9,453 nt of DNA from an uncultured Bacteroidota bacterium (GTDB taxonomy: Bacteria > Bacteroidota > Bacteroidia > Chitinophagales > Chitinophagaceae), in contig CAIWHF010000086.1 of NCBI GenBank assembly GCA_903912405.1, forward strand, positions 1 to 9,453. Reading direction: 5' to 3'. Below the pieces are notes generated by a model, which was not told the origin of the DNA, ran no database searches, and worked only from the letters and a program-made list of their open reading frames with translations. The position numbers and the translations under genes are program-made. Below, piece by piece: positions 1-6,069 of this stretch. Positions within the stretch are counted from its first letter, which is position 1. Each line of letters starts with the position of its first letter.

Positions 1-1
1 A

Positions 2-739
2 ATCCTACTCACCTATTTACTGTTTTTAATTTTAAAACAAAAAAGACTATCAGAAGTACAGAAGGATTTTGTAAATAACATGACCCATGAGTTTAAAACC
101 CCTCTGGCTAGCATTCAATTATCTGCCGATGTTTTAAGAAACCCTACAATTTTGCAAAATGAACAACGCTTACTCAATTATGCTACCATAATATCTACGG
201 AAGCTACACAACTAACACATCAAGTAGAGCGTGTTTTGCAAATGGCCCATGCTGAGAAAGGAGATTTACAATTGAGCAAAGATCATTTCACTTGGCAAAC
301 TTTAATTAAAGAGACCGTTGCTTCTTTCGAACAAGCAATTGAACTTAAAAATGCCCAAATTATATTCGATTTTCCTGAGCAACCCATTGCATTTTTTGGC
401 GATCAATTGCATTTGAAGAATTGTATAAGAAATTTAATAGATAATGCCTTAAAGTATAATACTGGAAATCCTCAAATACATATTTCATTAAAAGCATCTA
501 ATCAAATAGAAATTAGTTTTGAAGATAATGGAATTGGTATTAGTAAAAACGATCAAAAATTATTATTTCAGAAATTTTACCGGGTAAATACGGGTAATAT
601 CCATAACGTAAAAGGTTTTGGATTGGGCCTAAGTTATACCCGACTTATTGTAAAAGCGCATGGTGGCAATATATATTGTGAGAGTGATTTAGGCAAAGGC
701 ACGAAATTTGTAATATACTTACCTATAAATGATTTGTAA
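2..739 (+). CDS. Sensor histidine kinase, 3' part (5' end outside window)
   Basis: This is the cytoplasmic half of a membrane-bound two-component sensor kinase, cut by the window edge. The open frame runs through position 2 with no start codon that fits; the methionine at 80 lies inside the H-box and is not the start. A hydrophobic stretch ending LLFLILKQKR (2 to about 46) is the end of a transmembrane helix, followed after about 14 residues by the H-box FVNNMTHEFKTP, with the phosphoacceptor His at 86-88. Then come the ATPase motifs: N-box NLIDNALKYN (about 431-460), G1 DNGIGI (524-541), F-box FQKFYRV (about 569-589) and G2 GFGLGL (614-631). No HAMP or PAS domain fits between membrane and H-box. 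The stop TAA touches the ATG of the response regulator, so the two are cotranscribed and almost certainly partners. The signal sensed cannot be told because the sensor part is missing. Confidence 0.95.
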   Translation: MLLTYLLFLILKQKRLSEVQKDFVNNMTHEFKTPLASIQLSADVLRNPTILQNEQRLLNYATIISTEATQLTHQVERVLQMAHAEKGDLQLSKDHFTWQTLIKETVASFEQAIELKNAQIIFDFPEQPIAFFGDQLHLKNCIRNLIDNALKYNTGNPQIHISLKASNQIEISFEDNGIGISKNDQKLLFQKFYRVNTGNIHNVKGFGLGLSYTRLIVKAHGGNIYCESDLGKGTKFVIYLPINDL

Positions 740-1435
740 ATGAATACAAAGGCAACTATTTTATTTGTTGAAGATGATGCATCTTTAAGCTTTGTTATTA
801 AAGATAATTTAGAAGAGCATGGTTATCAAGTAATTCATTGTAATGATGGAGAATCTGCTTGGCAGCAATTTATGAAGCATAGTTTCGATTTATGTTTATT
901 AGATGTAATGCTTCCTAAAAAAGATGGTTTTACTTTAGCGGCACAGATTCGTAAAAAAAATGAGTTGCTACCTATTATCATGTTGACTGCTAAAAATATG
1001 GATGAAGATAAAATTAAAGGGTTTAAAAGTGGTGTAGATGATTACATAACAAAGCCATTTAATATGCAAGAGTTATTATTGAGAATGGAAGTGTTTTTAA
1101 AGCGGACTAAAACAGAAATAAATATTTTTCCATCAAAAGTTACACTAGGCAGGATTACTTTTAATTATGAGGAATTAGAATTACAAACTTGTGAAGGGGT
1201 TATTCAGATAACCCAAAAGGAAGCTGATTTATTAAAGTATTTTTGTCAGCATATCAATCAAACTTTAAAAAGAGAAGATATACTTGTGCATGTATGGGGT
1301 AAAGATGACTATTTTTTAGGTAGAAGCATGGACGTTTTCATTACCAAATTGAGAAAACACTTAAGAAGCGATACTGCTATTGAAATACAAACCATTCATG
1401 GAAAAGGATTTAAATTGCTGATAAATGCGTCTTAA
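740..1435 (+). CDS. OmpR/PhoB-family DNA-binding response regulator
   Basis: This is a 231-residue transcription regulator of the OmpR/PhoB class, the normal length for the family. The N-terminal receiver domain (about 6-120) has the acidic pair D12/D13, phosphoacceptor D55 in LLDVMLP, T83 in MLTA and K105 in ITKPF, so it should be phosphorylated in the usual way. A short linker leads to a C-terminal winged-helix domain (about 135-229), with the typical LTxxE-like segment (ITQKEADLLKYF), the recognition-helix region RSMDVFITKLRKHL and the wing ending IHGKGFKL. The ATG follows the kinase stop directly (TAAATG), so translation is probably coupled and D55 is the likely target of that kinase. The target genes are unknown; the OmpA-type lipoprotein 40 bases downstream may be in the same transcript or be a target, but no repeat operator is evident there. 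Confidence 0.96.
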   Translation: MNTKATILFVEDDASLSFVIKDNLEEHGYQVIHCNDGESAWQQFMKHSFDLCLLDVMLPKKDGFTLAAQIRKKNELLPIIMLTAKNMDEDKIKGFKSGVDDYITKPFNMQELLLRMEVFLKRTKTEINIFPSKVTLGRITFNYEELELQTCEGVIQITQKEADLLKYFCQHINQTLKREDILVHVWGKDDYFLGRSMDVFITKLRKHLRSDTAIEIQTIHGKGFKLLINAS

Positions 1436-1475
1436 TTAAGAATTTATACCTATTTTTAGTTCTAATTTTAATGTT

Positions 1476-2024
1476 ATGTTTAAGAAAATTGTATTTATTT
1501 GCTTGCCTATTTTCACGTTATTAGTTAGTTCTTGTGAAGAACCTTTCTGTGATTGTATAACGGATTCTGATTATACAAATACAACTACATCAAATCCAAA
1601 AACAGCTATTCAATCTATTTATTCAGAATTGAAAAGTAATTTAACTAAAGCTACTATTAAGTTATCTGATGATGGCAAAAGTGTTCGTATTCTAATACCC
1701 GACGTACTTTTTTTCAAAACAAATGTTGCTTCTGCTCCCATTGTAGATACTATTATTGAAGTGTTGTCGGTTTCTTTAAAAAAGTATAATCAGCTACAAG
1801 TTATCTCTAGTGGGCATACCGATACGAAAGGTGCAGATGCCTATAATGAGCAATTATCTAAAGCAAGAGCCGAAACAGGTAAAACACTTTTAGTAAATAA
1901 AGGTATTGCTACCAATAGAATTGAGATTAAATGGTATGGCGCATCTGATCCAATTGCTAGTAATGAAGACGAAGCTGGTAGAGCGCAAAATAGAAGAACA
2001 GAGTATATTTTATACCAGAAATAA
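1476..2024 (+). CDS. OmpA-family lipoprotein (peptidoglycan-binding domain)
   Basis: This is a small outer-membrane lipoprotein of 182 residues. The N-terminus MFKKIVFICLPIFTLLVSSC is a lipoprotein signal with lipobox LVSSC, and Cys20 should be the lipidated first residue. After a short, Thr/Asn/Ser-rich spacer, residues about 65-181 form an OmpA C-terminal domain. It contains SSGHTDTKGADAYNEQLSKAR (D116, R131) and the closing GRAQNRRTEY (R169, R173, R174), the segments that in this family bind the diaminopimelate of peptidoglycan. It probably tethers the outer membrane to the cell wall, as Pal-type proteins do, but it is not clearly the Pal orthologue. Two further cysteines (C25, C27) and acidic residues follow the lipobox. 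It lies 40 bases after the response regulator with no visible terminator between, and ends at a strong palindromic terminator. The start has no Shine-Dalgarno sequence but is fixed by the signal peptide. Confidence 0.92.
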   Translation: MFKKIVFICLPIFTLLVSSCEEPFCDCITDSDYTNTTTSNPKTAIQSIYSELKSNLTKATIKLSDDGKSVRILIPDVLFFKTNVASAPIVDTIIEVLSVSLKKYNQLQVISSGHTDTKGADAYNEQLSKARAETGKTLLVNKGIATNRIEIKWYGASDPIASNEDEAGRAQNRRTEYILYQK

Positions 2025-2044
2025 ATAAAAATGTATAACACAAT

Positions 2045-2074
2045 AAAAAAAGCGAACCATGGTTCGCTTTTTTT
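2045..2074. terminator. Bidirectional intrinsic terminator (perfect palindrome)
   Basis: The core AGCGAACCATGGTTCGCT (2051-2068) is its own reverse complement, and the symmetry continues through flanking A and T tracts to give 30 bases of perfect palindrome. The stem is GC-rich in its upper part, and each strand has a run of T after the stem (2068-2075 on +, the complement of 2045-2051 on -), so it can stop transcription from both sides. It sits between the convergent lipoprotein gene and the kinase/RapZ-C gene; the stop codon of the latter (2074-2076) touches the palindrome. Confidence 0.9.
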
Positions 2075-3534
2075 TATTTCTTCCAATTATTTTGATTAAT
2101 ATGTTGGATTTGAATAATGACATCATATTTACTTTTTATATAGCTAGCCATTTTTTCTGTGGCATATACCGAACGATGTTGGCCACCGGTACAACCAAAA
2201 TTAATACTTAAATACTCAAAACCTCTATGCATATAATCTTCAATGCTTATAGAAACTAAAGAAAATGCATCGTCTAAAAATGCGAGCATATGGGTTTCTT
2301 CTTCCAAAAATTGCTTAACGGCGATATCTAAACCACTTTGTTTTTTGTATTGTTCTTGTCTTCCCGGATTTAATATACCTCTGCAATCAAATACAAATCC
2401 ACCGCCATTTCCATGTTCATCTTTAGGGATGCCATTTTCTTTGTATGAAAAACTATTTAATTCAATAGTTAATTTTTGCTTGTGTTGAGTAGTGATGGTC
2501 TGATATCGTTTTTGAATTTCCTCGCTGCAAAGGGTTTCTAGTAATGACCTTAACTCTGGGTAGGCAGGTAATGATGGATTGTCAGACAAAAAGCTTTCTA
2601 AGTTTTTTAAGGCTGGCGCTATACTTGAAATAAAATGTGGTTTCTTTTCAATGAGGCCTCTAAAACCATAGGCCCCTAATACTTGTAATAGTCTCAATAA
2701 AACAAATTGCAAGTACCCTCTTCTAAAATGCATTTCATCCATTTTAGAAATAGGTAGTGCATTCATACTTTGTATATAACCATTCAACAATTCCTCTTTC
2801 CATTTGTTTGGCAACTGTGCTTTCGCTTGCCATAACAATGATGCAATATCGTATTGTGCAGGCCCTTGCATACTGCCTTGGTAGTCGATTAAATATAACT
2901 TGCCTTCATGCACCATGATATTTCTACTCTGGAAATCTCTATACATAAGCATTTGTGGCTGCACCCTACCTAAATCTTTAGATAGTTCTTCCATTTCGCT
3001 AATTAAAAGCTGTTTGTTATAAAACACTTTTTGCATATCAGCGAAATAGTATTTAAAGTACATGAGGTCTTGAAAAATAGCTTTTTCATCAAATTGTTGT
3101 GTAGAGAAACATTGTTTGTAATCTACTTCTCTACCGGCCAACCATTGTACTTTAGCTAAGATTTCTAAACTATTATGGAATTGTTTTTTTACCTCTTCCG
3201 TTAATCCTTCCTTCATTAACAAATCAAACAAAGAGGTATTACCTAAATCTTGTTGTAAATATGTTTTTCGATCCTTACCCTTTCTATATAAAATAGGTAT
3301 AGAAATATTATGCTTTTTAAATAATTCGGTAAAATAAAAATATGTATTGTTTTCTGCTGTATTGGGATTGTAGGTACCAATTGCAGAATGGTTATCATTA
3401 CTCAATCTAAAATATCTTCTATCAGAGCCAGAAACAGGCAATGATTCGATAGTGTTTGCTTCACTTTCAAATTCTTGTTCAAATAATTTTTTCAGTTGGT
3501 CTATGATAGTGCTTGTGCTTACAGTCTTGGTCAT
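2074..3534 (-). CDS. Fusion: aminoglycoside/aminosugar kinase-like domain + RapZ C-terminal domain
   Basis: This is a 486-residue two-domain protein. Residues about 10-310 are an APH/choline-kinase-type phosphotransferase like the anomeric amino-sugar kinase AmgK. It has a glycine/serine-rich start (PVSGSDRRYFRL, 33-44), the catalytic loop YRDFQSRNIM (D200, N205) and the metal-binding D217 in LIDYQG; the usual His of the HxD loop is Tyr198. Residues about 354-481 match the C-terminal domain of the RNase adapter RapZ, with VFDCRGILNPG (380-391) and the signature GCTGGQHRS (447-455). The Walker-type N-terminal domain of true RapZ is absent. In E. coli the RapZ C-terminal domain binds glucosamine-6-phosphate and RNase E, so an amino-sugar-related role is plausible here, but substrate and ligand are inferred. 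It is the last gene of a - strand operon, 7 bases after sixA, and ends in the palindromic terminator. Confidence 0.88.
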   Translation of the reverse strand: MTKTVSTSTIIDQLKKLFEQEFESEANTIESLPVSGSDRRYFRLSNDNHSAIGTYNPNTAENNTYFYFTELFKKHNISIPILYRKGKDRKTYLQQDLGNTSLFDLLMKEGLTEEVKKQFHNSLEILAKVQWLAGREVDYKQCFSTQQFDEKAIFQDLMYFKYYFADMQKVFYNKQLLISEMEELSKDLGRVQPQMLMYRDFQSRNIMVHEGKLYLIDYQGSMQGPAQYDIASLLWQAKAQLPNKWKEELLNGYIQSMNALPISKMDEMHFRRGYLQFVLLRLLQVLGAYGFRGLIEKKPHFISSIAPALKNLESFLSDNPSLPAYPELRSLLETLCSEEIQKRYQTITTQHKQKLTIELNSFSYKENGIPKDEHGNGGGFVFDCRGILNPGRQEQYKKQSGLDIAVKQFLEEETHMLAFLDDAFSLVSISIEDYMHRGFEYLSINFGCTGGQHRSVYATEKMASYIKSKYDVIIQIQHINQNNWKK

Positions 3535-3541
3535 GGTATAT

Positions 3542-4018
3542 TTAAGGTACTATATTATAATAATTACTTGTATTGTTTTGATAAATATCAGTCCAGTTAT
3601 CGGTTTTTAAATCGACTACAATTACTTCGGCTGTTGCAAGTTCTTTGTAAATAGGTGCTTGAGTTAATCTATTTGCAAATTCGCTTATGCCAGGGTTGTG
3701 CGCAATCAAACATAGGGTTGCTATAGAATTATCTGTCATAGCAATAGCATCATACAAATAGGTTGCACTACACAAATAAAGCTGATTATCTGCTTCCAGC
3801 TCTATTACATAACCCAAATGAGTAGCTAAATGTTCTGCAGATTGTTGAGTTCGCTTTGCTGCACTGTAAAGAACTTTATCAATTTTAATTTCTTGTTTCG
3901 ATATTTTTTTAGCTACTGATGCTATTTGGCTTAATCCAAATGCACTCAATCCTCTTTCAAAATCATTTTTGTGATCCGTTGCTTGAGCATGTCGTATTAA
4001 TACTAATTGTTTAATCAT
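3542..4018 (-). CDS. sixA: SixA-type phosphohistidine phosphatase (histidine phosphatase superfamily)
   Basis: This is a 158-residue cytoplasmic phosphatase, the usual length for SixA. The N-terminus MIKQLVLIRHAQA carries the catalytic R9-H10 pair. DFERGLSAFG (19-28) matches the family's D..RPLT..G segment, SAAKRTQQSA (52-61) supplies R56, and the second catalytic His is H107 in LIAHNPG. E. coli SixA removes phosphate from a histidine of the phosphocarrier NPr; the substrate here is unknown. The frame stays open upstream to 4132, but that part lies inside the lpxH-like gene in another frame. The start at 4018 gives the family N-terminus and overlaps the upstream gene by 8 bases (ATGATTAA), as expected for translational coupling. 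The next gene follows after 7 bases. Confidence 0.9.
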   Translation of the reverse strand: MIKQLVLIRHAQATDHKNDFERGLSAFGLSQIASVAKKISKQEIKIDKVLYSAAKRTQQSAEHLATHLGYVIELEADNQLYLCSATYLYDAIAMTDNSIATLCLIAHNPGISEFANRLTQAPIYKELATAEVIVVDLKTDNWTDIYQNNTSNYYNIVP

Positions 4019-4775
4019 GCTTTTTGTAATATTGAAGACGTGTACTTGTACCGTCGAATACTGCATAGCTATCAAATCGTATCCAATCGCCCAAGTTGAT
4101 ATAAACACTACAATCATTAATTGGATATTCAAGAGCTAAATGTCGATGTCCAAAGATAAAATAATCAAAGTGATTTTTTTCAATTGTGGACAAACAAAAC
4201 TGCACCAACCATTCTTTTTCAGCGCCTTGAAATTGTTCTTCACGACCTTCACCATGTTTGGCCCCCAATTGGCTAAACCAATTAGCAATAGCAATACCAG
4301 TATCTGGGTGTATCCGTCTATATAACCATTGCAACGTTCTATTGGTCATTATCTTTTTTAGAAATTTATATCCGCTATCTCCAGGGCCTAAGCCATCGCC
4401 ATGACCAATATAAAATTCCTTTTGATTGTAGCTTCGCTCTATAGGTTGGTGATGAACAGGAATACCTAATTCAGATTCAAAATAATCGCGCAGCCATAAA
4501 TCGTGATTGCCGGTAAAAATTTCTATTTGAATTCCCTGATCTTTTAATTGAGCTAATTTTCCAAGAAAACGTATATAGCCTTTAGGCACCACTTGTTTGT
4601 ACTCAAACCAAGTATCGAATAAATCGCCTACTAAAAATATAGTATGTGCTTTAGGGGCTATTTCATCTAACCAAGTACATATTTTTTTTTCTCTTAATAT
4701 GCTGGCGCTTTGATTGGGAATTCCCAAATGAAAATCAGAAGCAAAATAGATATGTTTACCCTCAGGTAATTGCAT
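4011..4775 (-). CDS. lpxH: UDP-2,3-diacylglucosamine hydrolase-like metallophosphoesterase (LpxH type)
   Basis: This 254-residue calcineurin-like phosphoesterase resembles LpxH, which cleaves UDP-2,3-diacylglucosamine to lipid X and UMP at the cytoplasmic face of the inner membrane, a step of lipid A synthesis. All metal motifs are visible: D14 and H16 in SDFHLG, D51 in LVGDLFDTW, N90/H91 in GNHD, H125 in IGHGDG, and H210/H212 in FGHRHLA. The segment around 131-175, with YKFLKKIMTNRTLQWLYRRI, is the basic, amphipathic insert typical of LpxH caps and fits a lipid substrate. There is no signal peptide. It is the first gene of an operon with sixA and the kinase/RapZ-C fusion. The ATG at 4775 has no Shine-Dalgarno sequence, but the protein starts just before the first metal motif as expected. 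The alternative is a related phosphoesterase of unknown substrate. Confidence 0.87.
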   Translation of the reverse strand: MQLPEGKHIYFASDFHLGIPNQSASILREKKICTWLDEIAPKAHTIFLVGDLFDTWFEYKQVVPKGYIRFLGKLAQLKDQGIQIEIFTGNHDLWLRDYFESELGIPVHHQPIERSYNQKEFYIGHGDGLGPGDSGYKFLKKIMTNRTLQWLYRRIHPDTGIAIANWFSQLGAKHGEGREEQFQGAEKEWLVQFCLSTIEKNHFDYFIFGHRHLALEYPINDCSVYINLGDWIRFDSYAVFDGTSTRLQYYKKHD

Positions 4776-4840
4776 GGTTCAATTATCGGTTTATTTGTTT
4801 GCAAGTTACTTCAAAAAAACCACTAAAATTTGTTATTATT

Positions 4841-4871
4841 TTTCGAATAATATAAAAAATGATTACTTTAG
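4841..4871 (+). promoter_or_regulatory. Candidate ssb promoter (Bacteroidota type)
   Basis: TACTTTAG (4864-4871) matches seven of eight positions of the Bacteroidota -7 box TAnnTTTG, and TTTC at 4841-4844 lies 19 bases upstream, near the place of the -33 TTTG. Transcription would start near 4878, about 50 bases before the ssb ATG. In such AT-rich DNA a match of this quality can be chance. Confidence 0.25.
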
Positions 4872-4930
4872 AGTACACAAATGTTTGTGCATATTTAAAA
4901 ACCATTATTCACCAATTAAAAAAACAAGCT

Positions 4931-5296
4931 ATGCTAAAAATGACGCTTATCGGCCATATTGGCCAAGATGCCACTAACACAGATGTGAATGGCAAAACGG
5001 TAACTAATTTTTCTGTTGCTCATACAGAAAAGTACAAAGACAAAAATGGTATTGAACAAAAAAATACTACATGGGTAAATTGTAGTATGTGGGAGCGTGA
5101 AAAGTTAGCGCCTTATTTAAAAAAGGGCACACAAGTATTTATTGAAGGTACACCAGATGCGCGCGCCTATCAAAGTAAAGAACAAGAATTGAAATCAAGC
5201 TTAGATTGTCGTGTGCAAACTATTCAATTATTAGGGGGAGCACGAAAAGAAGGCGATAACAGCGCTACTGATGCGCATGATGATTTGCCTTTCTAA
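4931..5296 (+). CDS. ssb: Single-stranded DNA-binding protein (short form)
   Basis: This 121-residue protein binds single-stranded DNA during replication, recombination and repair. It begins MLKMTLIGHIGQDA, the typical first strand of the SSB OB fold. TTWVNCSMWEREKLAPYLKKG (46-66) and VFIEGTPDARAY (69-80) are conserved OB-fold segments, and the last residues DDLPF are the acidic tail that binds partner proteins. The linker between the fold (ending about 101) and the tail is only about 15 residues, much shorter than in main bacterial SSBs. The frame is open from an ATG at 4859, but the 24 extra residues do not look like SSB, so the start at 4931 is preferred; an ATG at 4940 is also possible. 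Its stop overlaps the stop of the convergent DUF2400 gene. In many Bacteroidota the main ssb sits beside mutY and gldE; this one does not, so it may be a second copy (inference). Confidence 0.93.
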   Translation: MLKMTLIGHIGQDATNTDVNGKTVTNFSVAHTEKYKDKNGIEQKNTTWVNCSMWEREKLAPYLKKGTQVFIEGTPDARAYQSKEQELKSSLDCRVQTIQLLGGARKEGDNSATDAHDDLPF

Positions 5297-6069
5297 AATC
5301 GTTCTTCTATACCCAATCCAAAAAGTGCATAATCGTATTTAACAGGATCGGCACTACAAAACTGACGAAGCTTGGCTGTAAGTAATGTTGCAGCTTGCCA
5401 GTCAGTTTTTTTTGTGTCTAATAAACCAAATCGATTGGCTACGCTAGCTACATGAACATCTAGTGGGCATATCAATTGCTTCATTTTTATGGTTTTCCAT
5501 ATTCCAAAATCTACTCCAGCCGCATCTTTTCTTACCATCCATCGCAAATACATATTAATACGTTTACAAGCACTTTTTTTAGCAGGACTAGCAATGTGTT
5601 TTTTTGTTCGTACAGGATGTTCTATGGAAAAAAATGCATCATGAAAATGTATTAATGCATTGCAAACATCTGCTTCTTGTTTAATATTGGGACTGATAAA
5701 TAAGGATTCTAAACTTTCATGATGTTGATAATGAACATGAAGGCGTTCGATAAAATATAATAAATCGGTTGCATTAAAAGTTCTATGTGCAAATTGCAAC
5801 ATCTTTTTTAAATCCTCATCTGTATGGTGTAGTATAAAAGTATGTGGATCGTTATCCATCCAATCTAATAGTTTATTGCAACTATTAATAATACTCTTTC
5901 TATTGCCCCATGCTAACACTGCGGCAAATAACCCTGCAATTTCTATATCTTGTTTTTTACTAAATCGGTGAGGTATAGCTATTGGATCGGCAGCAATAAA
6001 ATCAATTTGGTTATAGAGTTTAACCCGATTGTCTAACAAGGCTTTTAATTGCTCATCAGCATGCTGCAT
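5293..6069 (-). CDS. DUF2400 / TIGR02757 family protein, HhH-GPD glycosylase-like motif
   Basis: This 258-residue soluble protein belongs to an uncharacterised family common in Bacteroidota. Family hallmarks visible are LFAAVLAWGNRKSI (47-60), SACKRINMYLRWMVRKDAAG (166-185), VDFGIW (186-191), PLDVHVASVANRFGL (202-216) and DPVKYDYALFGLG (241-253). The segment PLDVH (D204, H206) resembles the catalytic-Asp segment VDVH of OGG1 and VDTH of EndoIII, preceded by a basic helix-like stretch with K169/R170, so a distant relation to HhH-GPD DNA glycosylases is possible. That is inference; no activity is established that I know of. No signal peptide or membrane helix is seen. The start ATG shares one base with the stop of the upstream prolyl isomerase (TAATG), so translation is coupled. 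Its TAG stop (5293-5295) overlaps the ssb stop on the other strand. Confidence 0.88.
   Translation of the reverse strand: MQHADEQLKALLDNRVKLYNQIDFIAADPIAIPHRFSKKQDIEIAGLFAAVLAWGNRKSIINSCNKLLDWMDNDPHTFILHHTDEDLKKMLQFAHRTFNATDLLYFIERLHVHYQHHESLESLFISPNIKQEADVCNALIHFHDAFFSIEHPVRTKKHIASPAKKSACKRINMYLRWMVRKDAAGVDFGIWKTIKMKQLICPLDVHVASVANRFGLLDTKKTDWQAATLLTAKLRQFCSADPVKYDYALFGLGIEERF

Noticed and set aside
1452..1459. TATTTTTA as a possible -7 box for the lipoprotein gene
   Set aside because: It matches seven of eight positions but has no -33 element and lies in AT-rich DNA only 16 bases before the ATG; read-through from the two-component genes explains expression as well.
1436..1475. TTAATTAA palindrome after the response regulator as a terminator
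   Set aside because: The stem is only A/T pairs with no loop and no following T run, too weak to end transcription.
1841..2086. Open frame of 81 codons on the - strand
   Set aside because: It is antisense to the OmpA-domain lipoprotein and crosses the terminator palindrome; there is no sign of a real gene.
4019..4132. Longer N-terminus for the SixA protein, starting at 4132
   Set aside because: These 38 residues fall in another frame of the lpxH-like gene and form no SixA element; the catalytic RHA motif comes 8 residues after the start at 4018, as is usual in the family.
4859..4930. Longer N-terminus for SSB, starting at 4859
   Set aside because: The 24 extra residues do not resemble any SSB, and the start at 4931 gives the typical first strand of the fold. 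The best promoter candidate also lies after 4859.
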